A stretch of 64,000 nt of DNA from Paenibacillus cellulositrophicus (GTDB lineage: Bacteria; Bacillota; Bacilli; Paenibacillales; Paenibacillaceae). How positions within the stretch are numbered: the first letter of the stretch is position 1; each line of letters starts with the position of its first letter. A program made the position numbers and the translations under genes. Where the stretch lies: the NCBI RefSeq assembly GCF_009363095.1, contig NZ_CP045295.1, positions 6,043,001 through 6,107,000 on the forward strand. The letters run 5' to 3'. This document shows, piece by piece, positions 52,855-61,102 of the stretch. A model generated the notes under the pieces. It was not told the origin of the DNA and did not search any database. It saw only the letters and a program-made list of their open reading frames with translations.

Positions 52855-53742
52855 ATGCTGAGCGTTGAACATGTAACTAAAATTTTTCCGAACGGGAGAG
52901 GCATCCGGGACGTGACCTTTTCGGTCCGCCGCGGCGAGGTGTTCGGTTTTCTGGGACCGAATGGAGCCGGCAAATCGACGACGATCCGGCATATCATGGG
53001 CTTTTTGAAGCCGGATCAAGGCTCCGTAAAGGTATGCGGCTACGACACGTGGAAGGAACAGGGACGGTTTCAAAAATATATCGGCTACCTTCCCGGCGAA
53101 ATCGCGTTTATCGAGGGGATGACCGGCAAAGCGTTTCTGGATTTTATGGCAGGCATGCAGGGCGGCGTCGATCCGGCTTGGCGCGACGAGCTCATCCGAC
53201 GGCTGCAGTTTGACGTCCGGACGCCGATCCGGAAAATGTCCAAGGGAATGAAGCAGAAGGTCGGGATCGTTGCCGCCTTTATGCACCGGCCGGAGGTCAT
53301 TATCCTGGATGAGCCGACGTCAGGGCTGGATCCGCTCATGCAAAAAGTGTTCATCGAGCTCGTGCTGGAGGAGAAGGCAAGGGGGACGACCTTCCTGATG
53401 TCCTCGCATAATTTTCCGGAAATCGAACGGACCTGCGATAGGGCAGCGATCATCAAGGACGGCGTGATTATTGCGGTCAAGGATATCCATGAGCTGCAGT
53501 CGATGCAGCGCAAGCTGTTCGAAGTGACGTTTGAGACGGAGCAGGAGCTGGACGATTTCATGAAATGCGGCCTGATGATCGATTCCCGGGAAGGAAACCG
53601 CGTGCGGGTGGCCGTTCAGGGCGACGTGGACCGGTTTATCCGCGAAACCGCCCGCTTTCACGTCCGCAATATCGATGTGTTCACGCAGAACCTGGAGGAC
53701 ATTTTTATGGATTATTACGATCGGGAGGGTCAAACGCCATGA
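52855..53742 (+). CDS. ABC transporter ATP-binding protein
   Basis: A 295-residue ATPase with Walker A GPNGAGKST (34-42), a divergent signature MSKGMKQKV, Walker B VIILDEPTSGLDP and H-loop SSHNF. A C-terminal domain of about 80 residues follows. GGAGG lies eight bases before the ATG. It is coupled to the permease by a 4-base overlap and controlled by the divergent TetR protein. Probably a drug or lipid exporter. Confidence 0.93.
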   Translation: MLSVEHVTKIFPNGRGIRDVTFSVRRGEVFGFLGPNGAGKSTTIRHIMGFLKPDQGSVKVCGYDTWKEQGRFQKYIGYLPGEIAFIEGMTGKAFLDFMAGMQGGVDPAWRDELIRRLQFDVRTPIRKMSKGMKQKVGIVAAFMHRPEVIILDEPTSGLDPLMQKVFIELVLEEKARGTTFLMSSHNFPEIERTCDRAAIIKDGVIIAVKDIHELQSMQRKLFEVTFETEQELDDFMKCGLMIDSREGNRVRVAVQGDVDRFIRETARFHVRNIDVFTQNLEDIFMDYYDREGQTP

Positions 53743-54551
53743 ATATGCCGCTGTACAGACAAATGCTTGCGATTAACCTCAAAATGTTCATGAATTATGC
53801 CGTCGGATCGGCCTTTTATATATTGTTGATGTTTTGGATTTATCCGGGAATCGCCAAAAACAGCAGCAGCTTGAATTCGCTGATCGATGGGATGCCGGAG
53901 GGCTTGGGCAAGGCGTTCGGCCTGGAAAACGGCTTCAGCAGCATCGGCGCGTTTATATCCGGTGAGTATTACGGCCTGTTGTATCTGCTGATTCTGTCCA
54001 TCTTCTGCATTCTCGTATCCACGCAGCTGATCGCCAAGCTTGTCGACCAGGGCTCGATGGCGTACCTGTTGTCGGCGCCCACCACGCGCACGAAGGTAGC
54101 CCTGACCCAGGCGGCCGTGCTGCTCTCCGGGCTGGTGCTGATTTGCGCGGTCACGACACTGGCCGGGTTTGCCGGGTACGCCTGGTTTATCGGGGATCTG
54201 GGGGATTTCGACGGCACTGGCTTTGTGCTGCTGAATGCAGGCGCCCTGCTGCTGTTCTTCTGCATCGGAGGCATTTCTTACTTGATTTCCGCCTGCTGCA
54301 ATGACGAGAAGCGGGCGCTGACGCTCTCGGGCGTGATCATCATCGGATTTTTCAGCCTGAACCTGATCGGCAAAATCAGCGGGCAGCTCAGCTGGATGCG
54401 GCATATTTCGGTCTTTTCCTTATTTGATCCCGGCGAGATCGTCGGCAAAACGGCGGATTGGCCGGTGTCTATCGCGGTTCTGGCCGGCCTGGGCGCGGTA
54501 GCCTTCGCCGCCGGCATGATTATTTTCCGGAAAAGAAGCCTGCCGCTGTAA
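53739..54551 (+). CDS. ABC-2 type permease
   Basis: A 270-residue membrane protein with about six helices. The start MNMPLYRQMLAINLK at 53739 lies in an ATGA overlap with the ATPase; a longer frame is only the shadow of that gene. The pattern AKLVDQGSMAYLLSAPTTRTKV is common in ABC-2 permeases that pair with DrrA-like ATPases. Confidence 0.88.
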   Translation: MNMPLYRQMLAINLKMFMNYAVGSAFYILLMFWIYPGIAKNSSSLNSLIDGMPEGLGKAFGLENGFSSIGAFISGEYYGLLYLLILSIFCILVSTQLIAKLVDQGSMAYLLSAPTTRTKVALTQAAVLLSGLVLICAVTTLAGFAGYAWFIGDLGDFDGTGFVLLNAGALLLFFCIGGISYLISACCNDEKRALTLSGVIIIGFFSLNLIGKISGQLSWMRHISVFSLFDPGEIVGKTADWPVSIAVLAGLGAVAFAAGMIIFRKRSLPL

Positions 54552-54610
54552 ATCAAGCTATACTAGGGGGAGCAGGTATACCGATCAAGAGACCGATCAA
54601 GGAGGTCACG

Positions 54611-55357
54611 ATGAAAGCACTCATATTGGCGGCTGGCTACGCCACGAGGCTGTACCCGCTGACGCGGGATGTGCCCAAAGCCCTGCTCCCCCTCGGGCCC
54701 GGCACCATTCTCGATCATATCGTCCGCAAAGTGGAGCGGGTCAGCGGCATTTCGGAAATCGTACTGGTCAGCAACCACAGGTTTGCCTCTGCGTTTCGGG
54801 GATGGGCTGAGTCGCGCGAATGTAGCGTACCGGTGCGCGTGCTCGACGATGGTTCCACACATGAAGGGAACCGGCTCGGAGCGGTCGGCGACATGGCGTT
54901 TGCCGTAAAGGAAATGGGAATGGAAGAAGACCTTCTGGTTATGGCCGGGGACAACGTGTTTACGTTCGATCTGCAGGAGTATGTTGACTTTTATTACAAA
55001 CGGCAGCGCGACTGCATCCTCGTTCAGCCGATGGAGCGCAAGGAGGACTTGCAGCGGGTCGGCGTCGTCCAGCTTGATGAGGGGGACACCGTCCTGTCTT
55101 TCGAGGAAAAGCCGGTGCATCCCCGGACGAATCTCGGCGTGCTCGCCGTGTACATTTACCGCAAAGACACGCTTCCTCTCATTGACGAATATCTGAATGA
55201 AGGGAATCAGCCGGATGCCCCGGGATATTTCCCTGAGTGGCTGTGCCAGCGCAAGGAGATGGCCGCATACCGGGCACGGGGAACGAGTTATGACATCGGG
55301 ACGCCGGAGGCTTACCGAAAGGTGACGGAGAACTATACAACTCTGTTTGGGAATTGA
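54611..55357 (+). CDS. Sugar-phosphate nucleotidyltransferase
   Basis: A 248-residue protein starting at ATG after GGAGGTCAC. The N-terminus KALILAAGYATRLYPLTRDVPKALLP (shortened) is the nucleotidyltransferase signature, and MAGDNVF holds the metal-binding Asp. It lacks the longer C-terminal part of GalU or RmlA. The sugar and nucleotide cannot be assigned. It is separated from the exporter and may form its own unit with the acetyltransferase that follows. Confidence 0.87.
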   Translation: MKALILAAGYATRLYPLTRDVPKALLPLGPGTILDHIVRKVERVSGISEIVLVSNHRFASAFRGWAESRECSVPVRVLDDGSTHEGNRLGAVGDMAFAVKEMGMEEDLLVMAGDNVFTFDLQEYVDFYYKRQRDCILVQPMERKEDLQRVGVVQLDEGDTVLSFEEKPVHPRTNLGVLAVYIYRKDTLPLIDEYLNEGNQPDAPGYFPEWLCQRKEMAAYRARGTSYDIGTPEAYRKVTENYTTLFGN

Positions 55358-55368
55358 ATATTTATGAG

Positions 55369-55380
55369 TATACATGTATA
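55369..55380. repeat. Perfect 12-base palindrome, copy 1
   Basis: TATACATGTATA lies in the spacer between the nucleotidyltransferase and GNAT genes. An identical copy is at 55408-55419. Confidence 0.85.
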
Positions 55381-55407
55381 TTTATTCCAATGATGCTGAA
55401 GGAGCGA

Positions 55408-55419
55408 TATACATGTATA
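55408..55419. repeat. Perfect 12-base palindrome, copy 2, containing a start codon
   Basis: TATACATGTATA; its central ATG is the start codon of the GNAT gene at 55413. Centre-to-centre distance to copy 1 is 39 bases. Confidence 0.85.
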
Positions 55420-56159
55420 AATTTTTGGAGGAAATCACGATCAACACGTGGCCGGCCAAGTATTCCGCTCAGATGAACGGTTGGCTGGTCCGCTATGCAG
55501 ACGGATACACGAAGCGGGCGAATTCGGTCAGTCCGATTTACCTGAACCCGGGCTGCGATGTGGAAGGCAGCATCGCCGCCGCCGAACGGTTTTACAGGGA
55601 TGCCGGTCAGCCGGTCATTTTCAAGATGACTCCTTATGTTATACCGTCCGATCTGGATGAACGTCTCGCCGGGCGGGGATATGTTCAGGTGGACCTATCC
55701 AGCGTGCGGATTCTGGATCTTCAGCGAGAAACGGCACCGGCGGCTGACCCCGGGCTTCATGTCGTGTTCCGGGACCGGCTGGATACCGGCTGGCTCGAGC
55801 AAATGTCCCTCATGAACGGAATACCGGGCAACGGACAATCGGTCCTGGCGCACACGCTGGCCTCCACTCCGCTCAAGCAGGGATTTTTCCTGTTACAGCA
55901 AGGGAGTGAGACGGTAGCCGCCGGACTCGGCGTCATTCAAGAGGGATGGCTGGGCCTGTACGATATCGTGACACATCCTGATTTCCGGGAGCGGGGGTTT
56001 GGATTCCAGCTGATCCAGCGCATGCTGGCATGGGGCCGGGAGCAGGGCGCGCATTCGTCGTTTCTTCAGGTCGTTCAGGCCAATGAGGCGGCATGCCGGT
56101 TATACGACAAGCTTGGTTATCGCCATGTTTATTCCTATTGGTACAGAGTGCTTAAATAA
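55413..56159 (+). CDS. GNAT N-acetyltransferase
   Basis: A 248-residue protein. ATG 55413 follows AAGGAG. The C-terminal half is the acetyl-CoA fold: LYDIVTHPDFRERGFGFQLIQ is motif A, and QVVQANEAACRLYDKLGYRH is motif B. The N-terminal half is likely a degenerate second lobe. Substrate unknown. Confidence 0.85.
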   Translation: MYKFLEEITINTWPAKYSAQMNGWLVRYADGYTKRANSVSPIYLNPGCDVEGSIAAAERFYRDAGQPVIFKMTPYVIPSDLDERLAGRGYVQVDLSSVRILDLQRETAPAADPGLHVVFRDRLDTGWLEQMSLMNGIPGNGQSVLAHTLASTPLKQGFFLLQQGSETVAAGLGVIQEGWLGLYDIVTHPDFRERGFGFQLIQRMLAWGREQGAHSSFLQVVQANEAACRLYDKLGYRHVYSYWYRVLK

Positions 56160-56264
56160 TGGAATTAGGCGAATGTTTGTTCTTGTCTCAAATGCCCTTC
56201 CAGGGTATCATAGTGTGGCATGGCCAGCGCCATGACAGATTGACTTGGATTGGGAGAGATGAGG

Positions 56265-56738
56265 ATGAACGACATACCGGAGAAACTTGCGCCGATGTGC
56301 GAACTGATCGATGAGGTGAAGGCACTGGCGGATATTCCGGAAGATCAGTGGACGGGAGCGATTGCCGAAGGCAAGTGGTCGCCGCAGGAAATCATCGGGC
56401 ACATGATGCTGTGGGACAAGCATTTCCTGGAGCACGCGATCCGGCCGATGGCGGCCAAAAAACCGATGGATATGCCAAAGGTGGAGCTTGACGAATTCAA
56501 CCGGGAAGCGGCCGCGTATGCGCGCAGCCAAGGACGCCAGGAGCTGATCGATCAGACGGTGCACTGGCGGGAGCAGATCATCGGAGAGCTGAAGCGGATA
56601 CCTGAAGAAGAGTATGCCACCGAATACAGTACCGGAAGCGGCAAGCTGTCCGTAGACGAGTATCTGGCCGATTTTTACTGGCATGACCGCCATCATATGA
56701 ATCAGATCCACCATTACATAGCAAACGGACACAAATAG
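56265..56738 (+). CDS. DinB-like four-helix protein
   Basis: A 157-residue protein; ATG 56265 follows GGGAGAG by eight bases. GKWSPQEIIGHMMLWDKHFLE and FYWHDRHHMNQIHHYI carry the three-His arrangement of DinB-type metal-binding proteins. Members include bacillithiol-dependent transferases, but this one is not assigned. Confidence 0.85.
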   Translation: MNDIPEKLAPMCELIDEVKALADIPEDQWTGAIAEGKWSPQEIIGHMMLWDKHFLEHAIRPMAAKKPMDMPKVELDEFNREAAAYARSQGRQELIDQTVHWREQIIGELKRIPEEEYATEYSTGSGKLSVDEYLADFYWHDRHHMNQIHHYIANGHK

Positions 56739-56753
56739 AACAGCTCTCCTAAC

Positions 56754-56800
56754 AAGAGGACCGTAACGAGGTGAAAATTACTTCGGGCGGTCTTTTTTTA
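56754..56800 (+). terminator. Terminator after the DinB-like gene
   Basis: GACCG / CGGTC outer stem with a longer imperfect inner stem, followed by seven T. Confidence 0.75.
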
Positions 56801-56833
56801 ATCAACCTATATTGGGTAGGAAGGAGAAACGTG

Positions 56834-56863
56834 ATGAGCAGCATCATGAATGAGAAGGTCTAA
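56834..56863 (+). CDS. Nine-residue open frame with strong ribosome binding site
   Basis: AAGGAG is seven bases before ATG; the frame reads MSSIMNEKV and stops. It lies 123 bases before the next gene. It may be a leader peptide or the stub of a decayed gene. No other support. Confidence 0.2.
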   Translation: MSSIMNEKV

Positions 56864-56986
56864 AAATACAGCATGGGGTAACGTTTAAGCTCCGGGGAAT
56901 TTCTCCGGGCTGATCTGGCATGAAATCGGATGGCCGGACCGTAGACTAATAGAAAATCTATCTGTCTGAGCCCAAGGAGGTCTGGC

Positions 56987-57937
56987 ATGAACAGAGAGGA
57001 CCGGCTGGAAGCAAGCCCACATGGGGGAAAGCCTGAATCCGTAAGCATTCGTGAAGCCGAGCCGGCAGAATGGGAGTGGTACCTGCGCATATATGATAAA
57101 CAGATGGCTGCAGGGATCAAGCTGCCGCTTCATACCGATTCATTTCTGCCTGCGGGCTTCATGCCTTATTGGCTGAAAAAAAACGGCAAGGTGATCGGCG
57201 GTGCTGCTCTTTCGGGCAGTGCGATCCGGGATTTGTTCACGATTCCTCCCCATCAGGTGGATCACCGATTAATCCTTGCTGTCGTCAAGGCGATCCGGGA
57301 GACGGAAGCAGGAGGGGGAACGCGTACGATCCGCGCCTATGAAGTCTTTGCGGATCAGGAAGATGCCTATATGCGGGCAGGCTTTTTCCCGGCACCCCAT
57401 AGGCATCGCTGGATGCAGCGGCCAACGGCCGAATATGATTCCCACGGAAACGGCGGATCAGCTTTTCAATCCATAGAAATCCAACATGAGGGCGGAGAAC
57501 GGAGGCTCGTGCTTGAACGGGAAATCGGATTGTTTTTGTTCAAGCATGCACGGCATGAAGAGGGCAGTAAGCTGGAGGACGCTTCTTTTGCTGACGTGCT
57601 GTCCAAGCTCAGGCTCGTTGCTGCGCATATGACAGAGGAAACAACAACGGCTTCAAGCCTGTTGTATGATACGTCGACCCGCGCATTGATCGGTGTCTGT
57701 ATCATTGGGATGCTGGCGGGCTGTCCCACGATTCAGGAGCTCACCGTCATGAAGGCTTACAGAGGCCGTAGGCTGGCGACCCAGATGGTGCAAAAAGCGC
57801 TGACGATGTTAAAAAAACAGGGGCTGCCGCTGCTGCGGATTCGTGCCATGCATGGACACCCCCATGAGTCCTTGTGCTTTCAACTTGGATTTATGCCTGG
57901 TCCTCTGTTTATTTCGACCATGACCATGTATGGTTGA
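56987..57937 (+). CDS. GNAT N-acetyltransferase (two-lobed)
   Basis: A 316-residue protein after AAGGAGG. The C-terminal lobe has TIQELTVMKAYRGRRLATQMVQKAL (shortened), a clear acetyl-CoA site R-G-x-x-x-A/G. The N-terminal lobe (VIGGAALSGSAIRDLFTIPP) looks like a second, weaker acetyltransferase fold. Substrate unknown. Confidence 0.82.
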   Translation: MNREDRLEASPHGGKPESVSIREAEPAEWEWYLRIYDKQMAAGIKLPLHTDSFLPAGFMPYWLKKNGKVIGGAALSGSAIRDLFTIPPHQVDHRLILAVVKAIRETEAGGGTRTIRAYEVFADQEDAYMRAGFFPAPHRHRWMQRPTAEYDSHGNGGSAFQSIEIQHEGGERRLVLEREIGLFLFKHARHEEGSKLEDASFADVLSKLRLVAAHMTEETTTASSLLYDTSTRALIGVCIIGMLAGCPTIQELTVMKAYRGRRLATQMVQKALTMLKKQGLPLLRIRAMHGHPHESLCFQLGFMPGPLFISTMTMYG

Positions 57938-58049
57938 GAAGCCGCAACCAGCGCATCTGGAAGCAAAGCATGGGGAACTGGGAAGGAGCGTCCGGCATAT
58001 TTTCCATAACTTGATCGGGCCATCTGCTTTATCCTGCTACCGTAACTCA

Positions 58050-58078
58050 TTGACGCTCACAGCATAATGATTTAGAAT
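58050..58078 (+). promoter_or_regulatory. Promoter upstream of the EamA gene leader
   Basis: TTGACG, exactly 17 bases, TAGAAT; predicted start near 58085. Confidence 0.6.
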
Positions 58079-58084
58079 TTCTTT

Positions 58085-58234
58085 TCGAAAGGTTCAGTTC
58101 AACATTTCTACATCAAGTTCGTGCAGCATCCGCTTTTAAACTCCGATTCGTTCGCGAGTGGCGAAATTTTAACGAAGACTTCGTAGTGTCATCGGTTTCG
58201 TTCGCCCCCTGTCCTAACCGACAGGGGGCTTTTG
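58085..58234 (+). ncRNA. Structured leader or small RNA ending in a terminator
   Basis: The stretch from the predicted start to the terminator is about 150 nucleotides. It contains ACGAAGACTTCGT and TTCGCGAGTGGCGAA hairpins. The terminator lies only 24 bases before the EamA ribosome binding site, so transcription could be attenuated. No known riboswitch motif or T-box sequence was recognised. Confidence 0.4.
58204..58234 (+). terminator. Terminator or attenuator before the EamA gene
   Basis: CCCCCTGTC / GACAGGGGG perfect stem with a six-base loop, then CTTTTG. Confidence 0.82.
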
Positions 58235-58271
58235 GTTGTTGCGCGGGTACTGGCATCAGGAGGTTATCCAT

Positions 58272-59189
58272 TTGAACAAGCTCAAATACTCGCTACTAAT
58301 ACTGATCGGTGCATGCAGCTACGGCGTGCTTTCCTCCATTATGAAGGTCGGCATGAAGGAAGGTTTTACAGTCAGCCAAATGCTTGGCGGCCAATATATT
58401 TTCGGTTGGTCATTGCTGCTGGTGCTGATGCTTATTTTTTCCCGGAAAAAGATTGCGCCGAAGCAGTGGCTTGCATTGCTGGCGGTCGGAATTACCATGA
58501 GCGGCACGTCGGTCTTTTACGGCAAAGCCGTTGAGCGGCTGCCCGCATCGATTGCCGTTGTGCTGCTGTTCCAGTTCACATGGATCGGCGTATTAATGGA
58601 AGCCGCGGCGGATCGTCGCATTCCAAGCCGCAGCAAGATCATTTCGATCGTGATTTTGATCCTGGGGACCCTGCTCGCTGGAGGCGTCATCGGCGAAAGT
58701 ACCGGACCGCTGGACACAAGAGGCGTCGTATACGGTCTGCTGTCCGCTTTTACGTTTGCGCTATATATGTTTGTCAGCGGACGCGTCGGAACGGCGGTTC
58801 CTGCCTTTAATAAAAGCTTCTTCATGACCACGGGCTCGGGCGTCATCGTATTGTCCGTCTTTTCTCCCGCTTTTTTGTGGGATGGGGCTCTGGTCGCCGG
58901 ATTATGGAAATACGGTCTGATTCTTGGCATTCTAGGCATCTTGATCCCGGTGCTCTTTTTCGCGATCGGTATGCCGAAGGTGGGATCCGGCACGGGGGCG
59001 ATCCTGGGAGCTGCCGAATTGCCTGCGGCGGTCGTCGCTTCCGTCCTGCTGGTTCACGAGCATGTGAGCAGTCTGCAGTGGCTCGGGATCGTGCTTATTT
59101 TCATCGGCATTGCCATCCCGCAAATCCGCTTTTCAAGGAAGCAAAGCCCGCCGATGTATGAACGACCGGAAAGCGCCGCACATCTTTAG
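58272..59189 (+). CDS. EamA/DMT family transporter
   Basis: A 305-residue protein starting at TTG 58272, seven bases after AGGAGGT. It has ten likely helices in two EamA repeats (GACSYGVLSSIMKVGMKEG in the first, GTGAILGAAELPAAVVASVLL near the end). It exports or imports a small metabolite, not identified. The terminator-containing leader suggests ligand-dependent control. Confidence 0.87.
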   Translation: MNKLKYSLLILIGACSYGVLSSIMKVGMKEGFTVSQMLGGQYIFGWSLLLVLMLIFSRKKIAPKQWLALLAVGITMSGTSVFYGKAVERLPASIAVVLLFQFTWIGVLMEAAADRRIPSRSKIISIVILILGTLLAGGVIGESTGPLDTRGVVYGLLSAFTFALYMFVSGRVGTAVPAFNKSFFMTTGSGVIVLSVFSPAFLWDGALVAGLWKYGLILGILGILIPVLFFAIGMPKVGSGTGAILGAAELPAAVVASVLLVHEHVSSLQWLGIVLIFIGIAIPQIRFSRKQSPPMYERPESAAHL

Positions 59190-59262
59190 CTTTTTGACGG
59201 GCCGCGAGATTAAGCATTACGGTACAGGGTAATGTAAACATGTAGACATCTCTTCTTATTTT

Positions 59263-59295
59263 AGCCTCGGCGCGTAGCCGCAGGCTGTTTTTTTT
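59263..59295 (+). terminator. Terminator after the EamA gene
   Basis: AGCCTCGGC / GCCGCAGGCT stem with one bulge, followed by eight T. A TATAAT (59297-59302) directly follows, perhaps a -10 box for the next gene. Confidence 0.85.
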
Positions 59296-59414
59296 GTATA
59301 ATGGAATCAGTGAGAAGGGGGTTGATTTGCAATTATTCATGCAATGACTGCATTTTCTGTTTAGGGTAATCAAAGAAAGCTTCGATTTCATTAAAAATAT
59401 GGAGGTCATTTCTT

Positions 59415-59939
59415 ATGATTATCAGACAAATGCATGTGAACGAGGCGGACAAGATCCGCCAAATCGACCGGTCCGAACAGATCGACCGGATTTACAAAAT
59501 GAACGGCGGGCAGCTTGAAACCGTTCCGATGGGACATGAATGTCCGACCTGGGATGAGGAACACACAGATGAAATGGTCAACCGATTCCGGCATGAGCTG
59601 GAGCAGGGAGGCACGGCATACGGGGCGTTCGACGGCGATGTGCTCGCCGGCTTTGGCGTGCTCGGACACCGGTTTAGAGGCCGCAACCAAGACCAGCTGC
59701 AGGTGGATCTGATGTATGTCAGCCGGCCATACCGGAGACAAGGGCTGGCTACCCGGATCATGAACGAGCTGAGCCGCGTGGCCAAGGAGCGCGGAGCGAG
59801 CTATTTATACATATCCTCGACGGAAACGGAATCGGCGGTCGGCTTCTACCGTGCCAACGGCGGAAACCTCACCGAGGAAGTGGATGAGGAGCTGTATCAG
59901 CAGGAGCCGGAAGACATTCATATGCTCAAGAAGCTGTAA
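59415..59939 (+). CDS. GNAT N-acetyltransferase
   Basis: A 174-residue protein after GGAGGTC. LMYVSRPYRRQGLATRIMNEL is the acetyl-CoA motif A; SSTETESAVGFYRANGG is motif B. It begins a run of closely spaced + strand genes up to 62005. Substrate unknown. Confidence 0.9.
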   Translation: MIIRQMHVNEADKIRQIDRSEQIDRIYKMNGGQLETVPMGHECPTWDEEHTDEMVNRFRHELEQGGTAYGAFDGDVLAGFGVLGHRFRGRNQDQLQVDLMYVSRPYRRQGLATRIMNELSRVAKERGASYLYISSTETESAVGFYRANGGNLTEEVDEELYQQEPEDIHMLKKL

Positions 59940-59966
59940 GACAGAGGAAATAGAGGTGAACGGGCT

Positions 59967-60404
59967 GTGTTCGTGTATTTTGCATTCGGAATAGGTATTC
60001 TCATCATGATCGGGGCGGGCGTGCTCGCTTGGAAAAATTCCAAAATCATCGCGGAACAGAAGAAGCAGCCTGGCCCCAGACCGATTCACTACACCTATAC
60101 GGTGCAGGTGACAAGCCGCTTAGATGAAGAGGAGAACAGCCGCTTCACCCCGATTTATCGAATTTCGTATGAGGATCCTCAAGGAACGATGTATGCGTAC
60201 TTAAGCAGGGTAACCGGGGAAAGGGAGCTGAAGCTGTCCGAAGCAACCGGCATCATGGAGACTAAGCTGGCGGACGTGCTCGCGAAGGGCCGGCTCAAGG
60301 CGGCGTCTCCTGTCATGGAAGCGGTCATCGGCGAAGAGGAGAAGGAGGCTGTCGCCCGTTTGGACCACAAGTTAAACGCGTCAGGGGGGCTGATCAGTGG
60401 ATGA
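59967..60404 (+). CDS. Small membrane-anchored protein of unknown function
   Basis: A 145-residue protein starting at GTG 59967, eight bases after GAGGTG. One N-terminal membrane helix (about 1-22) is followed by a soluble part with HYTYTVQVTSRL and YRISYEDPQG, likely a small beta-rich domain, and a helical end. The last 8 bases overlap the HAD phosphatase gene. No family recognised. Confidence 0.7.
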   Translation: MFVYFAFGIGILIMIGAGVLAWKNSKIIAEQKKQPGPRPIHYTYTVQVTSRLDEEENSRFTPIYRISYEDPQGTMYAYLSRVTGERELKLSEATGIMETKLADVLAKGRLKAASPVMEAVIGEEEKEAVARLDHKLNASGGLISG

Positions 60405-61077
60405 CTTGACAAAGCGGCCGATTCGGGCGGTGTTGTTTGATTTCGACGGCACGCTGGCGGATACGCTGCCATTGTCTTTTTACGCGTTTCAGGAAGTATT
60501 CCGCAAGTATACCGCGAAGGAGTACAGCAACGAAGAGATCATGGCCTGGTTTGGACCGACAGAGGAAGGCATTATCAGCCAGGTTTTGAAATCTCACGAG
60601 TCACTGCCGGAAGCTATTGACGACTACTATCGGATCTACGACGCATATCACGACCGGATGCTCTCGCTTTCGGAAGAAATCCGCGGCATGCTGAACCGGC
60701 TGCAGGACATGTCCATTCCGATGGGCATCATCACAGGCAAAAGCCGCAGATCGCTCGACATTTCTTCGGCAAAGCTCGCTATGGGGTCTTATTTCACCGT
60801 AGGCTTTGCCGGGGATGAACTTACCCGTCCCAAGCCGGATCGGGAGGGCCTCGATAGGGCGATGGCCGTGCTCGGAGTAATGCCGGAAGATACGCTGTTT
60901 ATCGGGGACAGCAACGCCGATATGGCAGCCGGGCGGGCGGCAGGCACCCGGATCGGCGGTGCAATGTGGTTTGAAACGATTCAGAGCAGCAATCTTCTTC
61001 CCGTTCCCGATTATCGGTTCACCTCGCCGCTTCAAGTGGCGGAGCTGATCGGCAGGTTAAATCAGGGCAAAGGATAA
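60397..61077 (+). CDS. HAD-family phosphatase (phosphoglycolate phosphatase-like)
   Basis: A 226-residue enzyme starting at GTG 60397 after GGGGGG. Motif I is FDFDGTLADT, motif II ITGKS, and motif IV FIGDSNADM. The helical cap between residues about 20 and 90 fits the PpaX/Gph group. Probable substrate: a small phosphate ester or pyrophosphate. Confidence 0.9.
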   Translation: MDDLTKRPIRAVLFDFDGTLADTLPLSFYAFQEVFRKYTAKEYSNEEIMAWFGPTEEGIISQVLKSHESLPEAIDDYYRIYDAYHDRMLSLSEEIRGMLNRLQDMSIPMGIITGKSRRSLDISSAKLAMGSYFTVGFAGDELTRPKPDREGLDRAMAVLGVMPEDTLFIGDSNADMAAGRAAGTRIGGAMWFETIQSSNLLPVPDYRFTSPLQVAELIGRLNQGKG

Positions 61078-61102
61078 ACAAGAGGCGATGGAGGGAAGGC
61101 GA

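Larger units (their letters stand above)
57938..58271. other. 334-base gap with promoter and structured leader
   Basis: No gene is seen. It holds a promoter (58050-58078), a structured transcribed stretch and a strong terminator (58204-58234) just before the EamA gene. The first 110 bases show nothing recognisable. Confidence 0.7.
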
